64,000 bases of DNA from Phycisphaeraceae bacterium. Its GTDB lineage: Bacteria > Planctomycetota > Phycisphaerae > Phycisphaerales > Phycisphaeraceae. The stretch lies in the NCBI GenBank assembly GCA_040222855.1, contig JAVKCD010000025.1, forward strand, positions 372,001 to 436,000, written 5' to 3'. Below are positions 7,827-17,217 of the stretch, piece by piece (position 1 is the stretch's first letter; each line of letters begins with the position of its first letter). The translations under genes were made by a program, and so were the position numbers. Under the pieces are notes generated by a model that saw only the letters and a list, made by a program, of their open reading frames with translations, was not told the DNA's origin and did not search any database.

Positions 7827-9242
7827 ATGCAGTACATCAGCACACGCGGTTCGGCACCCCGGCTGGGGTTCGAAGAGACGATGCTCGCTGGCCTGGCCCG
7901 CGATGGCGGCCTCTATGTGCCCGAGTCATGGCCGACTCTGACACTCGATGAGCTGCGGTCGCTGCGTGGAAAGCCGTATCAAGACGTGGCGTTCGAGGTG
8001 ATCCGGCGATTCGCAGGAGGCGAGATCAGTGACAACGCGCTCCGCAAGGTGATCGACGAGTCCTACGCGACCTTCCGGCATCGTGCCGTCTGCCCGCTGG
8101 TTCAGATCGGCGGGGATGAGCACATCCTGGAGTTGTTCCACGGCCCGACGCTGGCGTTCAAGGACGTGGCCATGCAGGTCCTCGGACGGCTCTACGACCT
8201 GGTGCTCGAGCAGCGCGACGAGCGGATCACTATCGTCGGCGCGACCAGCGGGGATACCGGATCCGCAGCGATCGAGGCGATCCGGGGTCGCGAGCGTGCC
8301 AGCATCTTCATCCTCCACCCGCACGGCCGCACCAGCGAGGTCCAGCGTCGGCAGATGACGACCGTCCACGGACCCGGCGCCGAGAACGTCCACAACGTCG
8401 CCATCGAAGGAACCTTCGATGACTGCCAGGACCTGCTTAAGGCGATGTTCAACGACCCGTCGTTCCGTGACAGCATCAAACTGTCCGGCGTCAACAGCAT
8501 CAACTGGGCGCGGATCATGCCGCAGGTCGTTTACTACATCACCGCCTCACTCGCCCTCGGCGGACCCGACCGCCCGATCGCCTTCAGCGTCCCGACCGGA
8601 AACTTCGGCGACGTCTTCGCCGGATACATCGCCCACCAGATGGGCCTGCCCATCCGACGACTCATTGTTGCCTCCAACAGCAACGACATCCTCACCCGGG
8701 CCCTGAACCTCGGCGACCACACCCTCGGCAACGTCGTCCCCACCATGTCCCCCTCCATGGACATCCAGATCAGCTCGAACTTCGAACGCCTCCTCTTCGA
8801 CCTCTATGACCGCGACGCCGCGAAAGTCGCCAACCTGATGGCGAAGCTCAGGTCCGACCGCGGCTTCCACATCGAAGACCACCGGCTCGCCCCCGCCAGA
8901 GCCCTCTTCTCCGCCAGACGCATCGACGAAGAAACCACTCTCGCTACCATCCGCAACGTCCACCGGGAAACCGACGGCTACCTCATCGACCCCCACACCG
9001 CCGTCGGCGTCCACGCCGCCCGCCAGGAAATCCAGGCCCTGCACGCCGAGGGCGTCCCGGTGGTCACGCTGGCCACCGCTCATCCCGCGAAGTTCCCGGA
9101 CGCGGTGGAGAAGGCCGTCGGCACACGCCCACCCCTGCCCGAGCATCTAGCGGACCTGTTTGAGCGCGAAGAACGATTCGCCGTGCTGCCGAATGAGCTA
9201 GGGGCCGTCCAGGAGCACATCCGCACGCTGTTGGGGATGTGA
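7827..9242 (+). CDS. thrC: Threonine synthase
   Basis: A PLP enzyme that converts O-phosphohomoserine to threonine. The 471-residue product begins MQYISTRGSAPRLGFEE, the classic ThrC N-terminus, and carries the PLP lysine in GPTLAFKDVAMQ at about residue 112. It also has the phosphate-binding SGDTGSAAIEAI and GNFGDVFAGY. Length and motifs match the long bacterial and yeast type. GGAGAG lies about 6 bases upstream of the ATG. The gene is divergent from the C26 amidotransferase with about 70 bases between. Codon use shifts from mixed to strongly C-ending within the gene, after about base 8000. Confidence 0.95.
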   Translation: MQYISTRGSAPRLGFEETMLAGLARDGGLYVPESWPTLTLDELRSLRGKPYQDVAFEVIRRFAGGEISDNALRKVIDESYATFRHRAVCPLVQIGGDEHILELFHGPTLAFKDVAMQVLGRLYDLVLEQRDERITIVGATSGDTGSAAIEAIRGRERASIFILHPHGRTSEVQRRQMTTVHGPGAENVHNVAIEGTFDDCQDLLKAMFNDPSFRDSIKLSGVNSINWARIMPQVVYYITASLALGGPDRPIAFSVPTGNFGDVFAGYIAHQMGLPIRRLIVASNSNDILTRALNLGDHTLGNVVPTMSPSMDIQISSNFERLLFDLYDRDAAKVANLMAKLRSDRGFHIEDHRLAPARALFSARRIDEETTLATIRNVHRETDGYLIDPHTAVGVHAARQEIQALHAEGVPVVTLATAHPAKFPDAVEKAVGTRPPLPEHLADLFEREERFAVLPNELGAVQEHIRTLLGM

Positions 9243-9310
9243 TTCCAGCACAGTTTATTCCGGGGTCTCCGGCAGGTCACTTGGTTGATCCACCCATTCT
9301 TACACGCGCC

Positions 9311-9360
9311 TTGCTATGCATCGGAATACGAGGTAATATACCTCGGTACCCAATGCATAG
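9311..9360 (+). promoter_or_regulatory. padR promoter covered by a 47-bp two-part inverted repeat
   Basis: A -35-like TTGCTA (9311-9316) and -10 TAATAT (9334-9339) are 17 bases apart. Two nested inverted repeats share one centre at 9337: CGAGGTA (9329-9335) with TACCTCG (9339-9345), and CTATGCAT (9314-9321) with ATGCATAG (9353-9360). The inner arms lie on the -10 box and the outer arms flank the core promoter. The padR start follows at 9371. This layout fits an operator for autorepression by the PadR dimer or tetramer; that role is inference. Confidence 0.65.
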
Positions 9361-9370
9361 GAGGCTTGTG

Positions 9371-9700
9371 ATGGATGTATCCAAAGAACTGATCAAGGGA
9401 ACCGTGGTGCCGATCGTGCTGTCGCTCCTAAACGAGCAGCCGCGCTACGGCTACGAGATCGTCAAGGTCGTCAACGCCCGCACCAACGGCCGCTTCGAGT
9501 GGAAAGAGGGCACTCTCTACCCGACGCTGCACCGGCTCGAAGAGCAGCGGATGATCAAGGCCCAGTGGCGTGATTCAGACTCGGGCAAGCAGCGCAAGTA
9601 CTACGCCCTGACCCGGCGGGGCCGATCGGAGCTGGTCCAGCGGCAGGAGGAGTGGAAATCGTTCTCACAGGCCGTCAGCCTGTTTCTGACAGGAGCCTGA
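9371..9700 (+). CDS. PadR-family transcriptional regulator
   Basis: A 109-residue winged-helix repressor of the short PadR-s2 type. The signature GYEIVKVVNARTNGRFEWKEG is followed by TLYPTLHRLEEQRMI and KYYALTRRGRSEL, covering the recognition helix and wing. AGGAG at 9360-9364 lies 6 bases upstream of the ATG at 9371. The next gene begins 3 bases after the stop and encodes a membrane protein with a HAAS-type N-terminal domain. That is the usual partner of PadR, often acting as a membrane-bound sensor or antagonist. A promoter dyad directly upstream suggests autoregulation. Confidence 0.92.
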   Translation: MDVSKELIKGTVVPIVLSLLNEQPRYGYEIVKVVNARTNGRFEWKEGTLYPTLHRLEEQRMIKAQWRDSDSGKQRKYYALTRRGRSELVQRQEEWKSFSQAVSLFLTGA

Positions 9701-9702
9701 GC

Positions 9703-12057
9703 ATGAATCCCTACAACGAACTTACTCAGCGGCTCACGAAGCGGCTGAGCATCGACCGTGAACTGCGCATGGAGATCGCCCGAGAGCTGGAAGGGCACCT
9801 GGAAGACGCCGAAGCCGAGTTTCGTCGTGGCGGGAACTCTGACCAAGAGGCAAAAGCCAACGCCATCCGTGCCCTCGGCGATGAGCAGGAGATCTCAGAT
9901 GGCCTGTGGCAAGCGAATCGGCGGCGCATGCGCCTGCGGTCGGTCCTGACCTGGGGAGCGCGCGTCACCGTTGTGCCACTGGCGATCCTGCTGATGGTGC
10001 TGCTGATGGTATGCATGATGCTGACCTCGTCATTTGTCATGAACCCCTACGAGATCGACCCCGATCAGACCGGCTGGATCAAGCAGCAGTACTTCGAGTG
10101 GCTGCACGCCGACATGAGCGAGGACGACCTGCTCATCGTCTATGGCGAGCCGACTGCCGAGAGTTCAGCCGCCGCGCAGCGCGCGATCTGGGAGCGATTC
10201 CCGGATGAGCCGATGTACTACGCGAACTTTGCCGCTGAGGCTCTGCGAGAAGCGCAACACAGAAAGGCGTTGTCGCCCGAGACACTGATTGGGAACGACT
10301 CGCTTGAGGAGATTTTAGAGCTTGGAATCAAACTCGATCCTGATAACGCCGCTTACGACTACGCGCTGGCGAGCCTGTATCTCAACGGGACTGCTGAGTT
10401 TGTACGCGATGAAACGCTGAGTTCTACACGCGTCCACGATGGCGAGATGTTCACCGATCACCCCGTGAGGATGGAAGTTACCGATCATGAAGCGGTTGAT
10501 CGGGCAGCGCAGCTGATCCTTGAGGCTTCGACCAAGACACAGACTACGTTCTATGGGTTTGAGGTGGAGGCCAAACGCCAGGCTCTTCTGCCCGAGCCCA
10601 GGACCATGATGGGGCTTGTGATGCGAATCAGCCGGTCTGTCTCGGTCATGCTCCCAGGCCTCGGACATCAGCGGGAAGCGGCCAGATTATCTCAGGCCTT
10701 GGCTATCAAACGGGCGCGGGCAGGTGATCGTGAAGGGGCAAAGGTGTGGATTGAAGTGGCCTCGCAGATGTCTCGCCAACTCGCGGGTGGATCGAAAGCC
10801 CTGATCGAACTCCTCGTCGCTCAATCGATTCATACCACCACCTTGCAGACGAAGGTCTATGTGCACGATGTTCTGGGCGACCTTGACTTGCTGAATATGG
10901 CTCAAGCAGATGTGCAGCGTGCTCAGGATCGATTCCAGAGTCTCCAGGACGGCAGTCCTGATTTCTACGAGCGACAAACCAGATACGGCTTGCTGCTGGG
11001 CACCATGCTGCCGGCAATTCCATCTCTGACCATCGATGCGACCCCCTGGCGGCAGATCGAGTACGCCGTCTTCGACCAGGCCACCCTGATGAGCATCCTG
11101 ATCGCGGCCAACACGCTGGTCCTGGGACTCAGCGGACTCAGTGTGATCCGCATCTGGCGAACGCGTGGATCCGGGCAAGATCCGATGCTTCTCTGGATCG
11201 GCTGGCGTCGATTAGGCGTCGTTTTGGGTTTGGGCTTTCTGCTGCCGACGGTGCTGGTGGTGCTGTGGTGGATGACGCCCTGGTCCAGCCGGGCATTTGG
11301 AATCCAGTTTGCCGGTGGCGTTCTCACGACTGAGTATGTTCTTTTGGCTTCAGCAGTTCTGCTCGCATTGAGTGGGCTGATGATCAGAGCGATTTACCAG
11401 CGGGCTAGAGAGTTAGGAATCGATGTCCCCACGCGGCTGTCTCTACGACCACTCATGCCAGCAACGATCATGGCAGCCTCACTCTTTCTCACCGCGATCT
11501 GGAGCTATCTCACATGGGACCCCGTGAGTCTGCTTGATGGCGGACCGTCGTATGTTCGACCTCTCGCGCTGAAGGGGTTAGCTAGCCTGACGCTGCTGCT
11601 GTGGCTGGGCGGCTGGCTCTGGCGGATGCTAGGTGTCGAGAGAAGGATGGTCCTCATCGGCCTGATGCTTCGCTTATTCGGCTCTGCCCTCGCAGGTGGC
11701 GTCATGGGGGCACTGGGCGCCATCCTCATCAACGATGACAGCGTGCCTATAGGCCTGCTGTTCGCTTGCCTCGGAGGCGCACTGGGCATTTTGTGGGTTT
11801 TGGTCTGGCTGACATCACCCAAGGTCGATCTTGGTCTGTTTGTAGGATCGGCCATACGAACAGCTGCGCCACTCGCGGCAACAGGTGCCGTATTGTTGAC
11901 GCTCGTGGTCGCCCCGATGCTCATCTGGGCTGAATCCCGCCTGTCACGCCAGATCCATCAGGACGGCATGCTGTACGCGCAGGAAATAGAAAAATCCGAC
12001 TACCGCTACCTCCGCGAGTGGCTGATCACCGGCGAGGTCCCCGACGAGTTTCAGTGA
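9703..12057 (+). CDS. HAAS-type multi-pass membrane protein, PadR partner
   Basis: A 784-residue protein. Residues 1 to about 75 form the HAAS or permease-prefix helical domain (LSIDRELRMEIARELEGHLE, then AIRALGD), known from proteins co-encoded with PadR. One membrane segment follows at about residues 85-110 (VPLAILLMVLLMVCMM). An exported region of about 320 residues comes next, with a tetratricopeptide-like stretch (YDYALASLYLNG). The C-terminal half has roughly seven to eight hydrophobic segments. No transporter motif is recognised. AGGAG lies upstream and the gene follows padR by 3 bases, so they share a message. A role in sensing or in controlling the PadR repressor is inferred from context. 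Confidence 0.75.
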   Translation: MNPYNELTQRLTKRLSIDRELRMEIARELEGHLEDAEAEFRRGGNSDQEAKANAIRALGDEQEISDGLWQANRRRMRLRSVLTWGARVTVVPLAILLMVLLMVCMMLTSSFVMNPYEIDPDQTGWIKQQYFEWLHADMSEDDLLIVYGEPTAESSAAAQRAIWERFPDEPMYYANFAAEALREAQHRKALSPETLIGNDSLEEILELGIKLDPDNAAYDYALASLYLNGTAEFVRDETLSSTRVHDGEMFTDHPVRMEVTDHEAVDRAAQLILEASTKTQTTFYGFEVEAKRQALLPEPRTMMGLVMRISRSVSVMLPGLGHQREAARLSQALAIKRARAGDREGAKVWIEVASQMSRQLAGGSKALIELLVAQSIHTTTLQTKVYVHDVLGDLDLLNMAQADVQRAQDRFQSLQDGSPDFYERQTRYGLLLGTMLPAIPSLTIDATPWRQIEYAVFDQATLMSILIAANTLVLGLSGLSVIRIWRTRGSGQDPMLLWIGWRRLGVVLGLGFLLPTVLVVLWWMTPWSSRAFGIQFAGGVLTTEYVLLASAVLLALSGLMIRAIYQRARELGIDVPTRLSLRPLMPATIMAASLFLTAIWSYLTWDPVSLLDGGPSYVRPLALKGLASLTLLLWLGGWLWRMLGVERRMVLIGLMLRLFGSALAGGVMGALGAILINDDSVPIGLLFACLGGALGILWVLVWLTSPKVDLGLFVGSAIRTAAPLAATGAVLLTLVVAPMLIWAESRLSRQIHQDGMLYAQEIEKSDYRYLREWLITGEVPDEFQ

Positions 12058-12089
12058 AAGGGGGCGGGCGGGCCTGTAGACTGCCGCCC

Positions 12090-13658
12090 ATGAACCAAAA
12101 GATGAAGCAGAAGCAGGGGGGCGGGGGGAGTGGGGGGGGCGGCGGCAAGCCCCAGACCGCCATCACACCCACCCGCGCCGAAGACTACCCCCAGTGGTAC
12201 CAGCAGGTCGTCAAATCCGGGGAGCTCGCCGAGCCCTCCGACGTCCGCGGCTGCATGGTCATCAAGCCGTGGGGCTACGCGCTCTGGGAAAACATCCAGC
12301 GCGTCCTCGACGGCATGTTCAAGGCGACCGGCCACAAGAACGCCTACTTCCCGCTGTTCATCCCCAAGAGCTACCTGGAGAAGGAGGCCGAGCACGTCGA
12401 GGGCTTCGCCAAGGAGTGCGCCGTCGTCACCCACCACCGGCTGGAGGACGATGGCCAGGGCGGGCTCAAGCCCGCTGGCCCCCTGGAAGAGCCGCTGGTC
12501 GTCCGCCCGACGAGTGAGACCATCATCGGGGCGACCTACGCCAAGTGGGTCCAGAGCTACCGCGACCTGCCGATCCTCATCAATCAATGGGCCAACGTCG
12601 TCCGCTGGGAGCTGCGTACCCGGATGTTCCTGCGGACGACCGAGTTCCTCTGGCAGGAGGGGCACACCGCCCACGCCACCGCCGAGGAAGCTCAGGCCGA
12701 GACCGCGACCATGCACGAGGTCTACGCCCGCTTCGCCGAGGACTACATGGCCATGCCCGTCATCAAGGGCGAAAAACCCGCCCACGAACGCTTCCCCGGC
12801 GCCGTCCAGACCTTCTCCATCGAAGCCATGATGCAGGATCGCAAGGCCCTGCAGGCCGGAACCAGCCACTTCCTTGGGCAGAACTTCGCCAAGGCCCAGA
12901 ACATCGAGTTCCTTGGCGAAGACAACCTCCGCCACCACGCCTGGACAACGAGCTGGGGCGTCTCCACCCGTCTCATCGGCGGGCTCATCATGACCCACGC
13001 CGACGACGACGGCCTCATCCTCCCGCCCCGGCTCGCTCCCTCACACATCGTCATCCTGCCCATCCTCCCCAAGGGCAAGCCCCCAGAGATCGTGCTCGAC
13101 TACTGCAGCAAACTCGCCGCCGATCTCCGCGACCTCCGCTACGCCGACCGCTCGATCGAAGTCGAGGTCGACACCCGGGACCTCCGAGGCGGCGACAAGA
13201 CCTGGCAGTGGATCAAACGCGGCGTCCCCATCCGCCTCGAAATCGGCGAGCGCGATATCGCCGACGACTCGGTCTTCATGGCCCGCAGGGACAAAGGCCC
13301 CAAGGAAAAACAGGGCATCAAACGCACCGACTTCCTCGCCACCGTCGCCGACATCCTCCAGGACATCCAGGACGGCCTGCTGGCCCGAGCCAAGGCGTTT
13401 CGTGATGAGCACACCCGTGTCATCGACGATGCCGAGGCCTTCAAAGCCTTCTTCACCCCCGAAAACGCCGAACAACCCGAGATCCACGCCGGCTTCGCCC
13501 TCGCCCACTGGGACGGCACCAGCGAAACCGCGAAAAAAGTCCAGGACGAACTCGGCGTCACCATCCGCTGCATCCCGGAAGACAAGGGCGAACCAGGAAC
13601 CTGCGTGATCAGCGGGAAGCCAAGCGCAAAGAGGGTGGTTTGGGCGAAGGCGTATTGA
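12090..13658 (+). CDS. proS: Proline--tRNA ligase, archaeal/eukaryote-like type
   Basis: Prolyl-tRNA synthetase of 522 residues. It is the short form without the INS editing domain, with the archaeal/eukaryotic type of core. Visible motifs are VRPTSETIIGATYAKW, WELRTRMFLRTTEFLWQEGH (motif 2) and a C-terminal zinc-binding-like extension ending in KPSAKRVVWAKAY. After MNQKMKQKQ the protein has a poly-glycine tract (GGGGSGGGGG), which is not part of the fold. The ATG at 12090 was chosen from the conserved EDYPQWYQQVVKSGEL that follows; no clear Shine-Dalgarno precedes it. Confidence 0.94.
   Translation: MNQKMKQKQGGGGSGGGGGKPQTAITPTRAEDYPQWYQQVVKSGELAEPSDVRGCMVIKPWGYALWENIQRVLDGMFKATGHKNAYFPLFIPKSYLEKEAEHVEGFAKECAVVTHHRLEDDGQGGLKPAGPLEEPLVVRPTSETIIGATYAKWVQSYRDLPILINQWANVVRWELRTRMFLRTTEFLWQEGHTAHATAEEAQAETATMHEVYARFAEDYMAMPVIKGEKPAHERFPGAVQTFSIEAMMQDRKALQAGTSHFLGQNFAKAQNIEFLGEDNLRHHAWTTSWGVSTRLIGGLIMTHADDDGLILPPRLAPSHIVILPILPKGKPPEIVLDYCSKLAADLRDLRYADRSIEVEVDTRDLRGGDKTWQWIKRGVPIRLEIGERDIADDSVFMARRDKGPKEKQGIKRTDFLATVADILQDIQDGLLARAKAFRDEHTRVIDDAEAFKAFFTPENAEQPEIHAGFALAHWDGTSETAKKVQDELGVTIRCIPEDKGEPGTCVISGKPSAKRVVWAKAY
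12116..12142 (+). other. G-tracts in the proS 5' coding region (possible quadruplex)
   Basis: Runs of 6, 6 and 8 guanines separated by 1-3 bases, followed by a further GG, lie 26 bases inside proS on the coding strand. They encode the glycine tract. The spacing would permit an RNA or DNA G-quadruplex close to the start codon. Confidence 0.5.
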
Positions 13659-13943
13659 TTCCGGCCCATCGAGCGAGATAACGGTCTTGCTGATCCGTTG
13701 ATGCGGCACATCTTGCCGACTCCCCAATCGCGGACTAACGTACCGGGCTCGCTCTTCCCGGTCCCGCGTGTGTGGGATTCGGGGTTAACTCAATCGTGGG
13801 CGTCGATTTAGGCGTCCCTGCCCTCCGGCATAACCATTCGAAGCCCCGCCGGCACCCGGAAGCCGGCCCGCTGGCCTGACCCGAGCGAGTCGAGGCCATC
13901 CAAGGCGGGACAACGAGGCCGAGAAGACACGGAGACCCGCATC
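13659..13943 (+). other. 285-bp leader before metY, no recognised riboswitch
   Basis: No gene is supported here. The stretch contains GCCGGC repeats around base 13850 that could pair as a hairpin, and a possible Shine-Dalgarno (ACGGAG) 10 bases before the metY start. I looked for the cores of SAM-I, SAM-II, SAM-IV and SAH riboswitches and did not see them. A leader of this length before a methionine gene could still hold an unrecognised element. Confidence 0.35.
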
Positions 13944-15263
13944 ATGTCAGACGGAACCCTTGGACTCGGAACACGCTGCCTCCACGCTGGCCAGGAGCCG
14001 GATGGGACGACCAACTCACGGGCGGTGCCCATCTACGCCACCACGTCGTATGTTTTTAATGACACCGACCACGCGGCGCGGCTGTTCGGGCTGCAGGAGT
14101 TCGGCAACATCTACAGCCGGCTCATGAACCCGACGGTCTCGGTGCTGGAGAAGCGCTTGGCGGCGCTCGATGGCGGGGTGAATGCCCTGTGCTTTGCCTC
14201 CGGGCAGGCGGCGATCACTGCGGCGATCCTGACGATTGCCCACTCGGGTCAGAACATCATCAGCGCGACCAGCCTCTACGGCGGGACGTGGACGCTCTTC
14301 ACGCAGACGTTGAAGAACCTCGGCATCGAGGTGCGGTTCTTCGATTCCAGCAAGCCTGAGCAGATCAGCAAGCTCATCGACGAGAACACCCGGCTGGTGT
14401 ATCTGGAGTCCATCGGCAACCCGAAGAACGACGTGCCGGATTTCAAAGCGATTGCGGAGGCGGCGCACAACGGGAAGTATGGTCGATTGCCGGTGATTTG
14501 TGACAATACGGTGATGACGCCGGCGTTGCTGCGGACGTTTGAGCATGGGGTGGACATCAATGTCTATTCCACGACTAAGTTTATAGGCGGTCACGGTACG
14601 CACATCGGCGGGGCGATTGTTGATTCGGGCAACTTCCCATGGACCGAAGACCCCCAAAAGTGGCCTGAGTTTTGTGCGCCGGCGCCCAGTTATCACGGTG
14701 CGGTGTTCGCGGAGCACCTCAAACCGTTCGGAAACATCGTCTTTTGTGCGCACGCCATGACGCACTGGCTGCGGGATACCGGCGGGGCGATGAGTCCGTT
14801 CGCGGCGTTCCTGTTCCTGCAGGGGCTTGAGACGCTGCATCTGCGGATGCCTCGGCACTGCGAGAACGCGCTGAAAGTCGCGACGTTCCTGGAGGCCCAC
14901 GACGCCGTCGAGTGGGTGAACTACCCCGGACTGGCCAGCCACAAGGACCACGGCAACGCCAAGACGTACCTGCCTGATGGTCAGGGTGCGATCCTGGGCT
15001 TCGGGATCAAGGGCGGGGCCGAGGCGGGCAAGGTGTTTATTAACAACGTCAAGCTGTGCAGCCACCTGGCGAACATCGGCGACGCCAAGACGCTGGTGAT
15101 CCACCCGGCGTCGACGACGCATTCGCAGCTGGCCGAGGACGAGCAGATGCGCACCGGCGTGAGCCCCGAGTACGTCCGGGTGTCGGTCGGCATCGAGGAT
15201 GCGGATGACATCATCGCGGACCTGGATCAGGCTCTGGCGGCTGCGGTCCCGGTGGCCGTCTGA
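13944..15263 (+). CDS. metY: O-acetylhomoserine aminocarboxypropyltransferase
   Basis: A PLP enzyme that makes homocysteine from O-acetylhomoserine and sulfide. The 439-residue product has the Cys/Met metabolism PLP fold: [13 protein letters not shown] at the N-terminus, the substrate loop [20 protein letters not shown], and the PLP lysine in [14 protein letters not shown] at about residue 212. Length and the [18 protein letters not shown] ending match MetY rather than cystathionine gamma-synthase. It lies 67 bases upstream of the metX-metW fusion, so substrate supply and sulfhydrylation are encoded together. Confidence 0.95.
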   Translation: MSDGTLGLGTRCLHAGQEPDGTTNSRAVPIYATTSYVFNDTDHAARLFGLQEFGNIYSRLMNPTVSVLEKRLAALDGGVNALCFASGQAAITAAILTIAHSGQNIISATSLYGGTWTLFTQTLKNLGIEVRFFDSSKPEQISKLIDENTRLVYLESIGNPKNDVPDFKAIAEAAHNGKYGRLPVICDNTVMTPALLRTFEHGVDINVYSTTKFIGGHGTHIGGAIVDSGNFPWTEDPQKWPEFCAPAPSYHGAVFAEHLKPFGNIVFCAHAMTHWLRDTGGAMSPFAAFLFLQGLETLHLRMPRHCENALKVATFLEAHDAVEWVNYPGLASHKDHGNAKTYLPDGQGAILGFGIKGGAEAGKVFINNVKLCSHLANIGDAKTLVIHPASTTHSQLAEDEQMRTGVSPEYVRVSVGIEDADDIIADLDQALAAAVPVAV

Positions 15264-15294
15264 GGCTGCGCGGAGTGAGCTAGAATCTTTTTCT

Positions 15295-15322
15295 CCGGTC
15301 GGGCCTTGACGGGCTCGACCGG
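15295..15322 (+). promoter_or_regulatory. Hairpin immediately before the metX-metW start
   Basis: CCGGTCG (15295-15301) pairs with CGACCGG (15316-15322), and GGCC/GGGCT extend the stem inward to about 11 pairs. It ends 8 bases before the ATG at 15331, where the ribosome-binding site would be. It could control translation of the fusion gene or act as an intergenic terminator; no T-run follows. Confidence 0.45.
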
Positions 15323-15330
15323 CTTTCGCC

Positions 15331-17163
15331 ATGGAACCTAACGTCCCGACGAGCACTGATGACCTGCAGACTTCTGGCCCGCTGTCACATGCTCAGAAGG
15401 TCGCTCTGGACGGAGCGGTGAGGCTCGAACGCGGCGGTGAGCTGGCCGAGGTGGTGGTCTGCTATGAGACGTGGGGCCGACTGGATAATGACGGGGGTAA
15501 TGCGATTCTGGTTTGTCATGCGATCTCGGGCGATTCGCACGCTGCATCGCATGACGCTGCGGACCTGATGGGCTGGTGGGATGAGCTGATCGGTCCGGGC
15601 AAGGCGATCGATACGGATCGGTATTTCGTGATCTGCATGAATGTCCTTGGCGGCTGCCGGGGCACGACCGGTCCCAACAGCATCAATCCGGCGACCGGGC
15701 GGGTGTACGGCCCTGAGTTTCCGTTGATCACGATGGCGGACATCGTTGATGTGCAGGCGCAGGCGCTGGACAAGCTCGGCATCCAGCGGCTGCTTGCGGT
15801 TGTCGGCGGGTCGTTGGGCGGGCAGCAGGCGTTGGTGTGGGCGACGCGATATCCGGAGCGGGTTCGGCTGGCGGTGCCGATTGCGACGGCTCCCAGGCTG
15901 ACGTCGCAGGCGCTGGCTTTCGATGTCGTCGGGCGGAACGCGATCATGAGCGATCCGGGGTTTGAGGGCGGGCGGTATGCGGAGAAGGGCGGGGTTCCGC
16001 AGAGCGGTCTGGCGATCGCGCGGATGCTCGGGCATATCACTTATTTGTCGCAGGAGGCAATGGACGCGAAGTTCGAGGCTGATCGGCTTAAGCCTCATGA
16101 CATTGCCACGGCGTTCGAGAAGCGTTTTTCGGTTGGGTCGTATCTTGCTCATCAGGGCAATAAGTTTGTCGAGCGGTTTGATGCCAACAGCTACATCACG
16201 CTGACGCTGGCGATGGACTTGTTTGATCTTGGGCGTGAACCGGGGGTGCTTCGGGAGACGGTGGCCCCGGCGACGTGTCGGTGGCTGCTGCTGAGTTTTT
16301 CGAGTGACTGGCTTTTCCCGCCCCGGCAGAGCTGCGAGGTCGTTGATGCCCTGGTGGCGGAGGGTAAGCCGGTGAGCTACTGCGAACTGCCGAGCGATGC
16401 GGGGCACGACGCGTTTTTGCTGCGGGCTGAGATCGAGCGGTACGGCCCGCTGATCGGGGCGAGGCTTGAGCAGGAGTTGGTTGGCGAGGTGCGTGTTCAC
16501 GCGCCTGAGATCATTGGTCCCTCGGATTCGGCGGTGCATCGTGCTCTCGCGGGCCCGTCGGTGTTTTCGAAGCGTCGGCCGGATTACGAGCGAATCTTGT
16601 CTCTGATCCCGAAGGGCGCGAGTGTGCTGGACCTTGGTTGCGGCGAGGGGACGCTGCTGAGTCGCCTGCGCGATCTTGGGCATGAGCGGCTGATGGGGAT
16701 CGATGTTTCGGAGGATAAGATCATCGATACCGTGCGAGCTGGGCTTGAGGTGATCGATCACGACATGAATCAAGGGCTGCCGCAGTTTGCGGATGGTGCG
16801 TTTGATTGCGTGGTGTTGTCTCAGACGTTGCAGGCGCTGCCGAATGTCTCGCTGGTGTTGTCTGAGATGGTGCGGGTCGGTCAGCGGGCGATCGTGAGTT
16901 TCCCGAACTTTGCGTTTCGGGAGATCCGGAGGATGTTGGTCGAGACAGGGCGGTCGCCGAAGTCGGCCGGGGCTTACGGGTATGAGTGGCACAACACGCC
17001 GAACCGGCGGTTTCCCTCGATCGCGGATTTTGAGGACTACTGCATCGACCAGAGGCTTCGGGTTCACCGTGCGGTGCATCTGGATAGCTCAACCGATGCA
17101 GAGGTGGCAGAAGACCCTAATCGGAACGCGGATCTTTCGATCTTCGTTCTCAGTAGGGTCTGA
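15331..17163 (+). CDS. metX: Homoserine O-acetyltransferase fused to MetW methyltransferase-like domain
   Basis: One 610-residue ORF joins two proteins usually made separately. Residues 1 to about 385 are MetX, an alpha/beta hydrolase-fold enzyme that acetylates homoserine with acetyl-CoA. Its features are CHAISGDSHAA, the nucleophile elbow VVGGSLGGQQALVWA (Ser near 160), the catalytic Asp in FSSDWLFPP and His in SDAGHDAFL. Residues about 410-610 are MetW, a class I SAM-methyltransferase-like protein: VLDLGCGEGTLLSRL, then FDCVVLSQTLQALP and a C-terminal GYEWHNTPNRRFPSI. There is no stop or frameshift at the junction. MetW is normally needed for MetX activity in several bacteria, so fusion would fix a 1:1 ratio. 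It follows metY. Confidence 0.94.
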   Translation: MEPNVPTSTDDLQTSGPLSHAQKVALDGAVRLERGGELAEVVVCYETWGRLDNDGGNAILVCHAISGDSHAASHDAADLMGWWDELIGPGKAIDTDRYFVICMNVLGGCRGTTGPNSINPATGRVYGPEFPLITMADIVDVQAQALDKLGIQRLLAVVGGSLGGQQALVWATRYPERVRLAVPIATAPRLTSQALAFDVVGRNAIMSDPGFEGGRYAEKGGVPQSGLAIARMLGHITYLSQEAMDAKFEADRLKPHDIATAFEKRFSVGSYLAHQGNKFVERFDANSYITLTLAMDLFDLGREPGVLRETVAPATCRWLLLSFSSDWLFPPRQSCEVVDALVAEGKPVSYCELPSDAGHDAFLLRAEIERYGPLIGARLEQELVGEVRVHAPEIIGPSDSAVHRALAGPSVFSKRRPDYERILSLIPKGASVLDLGCGEGTLLSRLRDLGHERLMGIDVSEDKIIDTVRAGLEVIDHDMNQGLPQFADGAFDCVVLSQTLQALPNVSLVLSEMVRVGQRAIVSFPNFAFREIRRMLVETGRSPKSAGAYGYEWHNTPNRRFPSIADFEDYCIDQRLRVHRAVHLDSSTDAEVAEDPNRNADLSIFVLSRV

Positions 17164-17217
17164 GTCGGTGGTGATTTGGTTGAATACCTGATCGCGGGTC
17201 GAGAGGGGTACTGGGGG

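Noticed and set aside
13659-13943. SAM or SAH riboswitch before metY
   Set aside because: I compared the region with the cores of SAM-I, SAM-II, SAM-IV and SAH elements by eye and saw no match; left as an unassigned leader.
14016-15356. 446-codon minus-strand open frame opposite metY
   Set aside because: Low-complexity Arg-rich translation, no start signal, and metY on the plus strand is certain.
15385-17079. 564-codon minus-strand open frame opposite metX-metW
   Set aside because: Arg/Pro/His-rich translation with no family features; explained by high GC content on the opposite strand of a well-supported gene.
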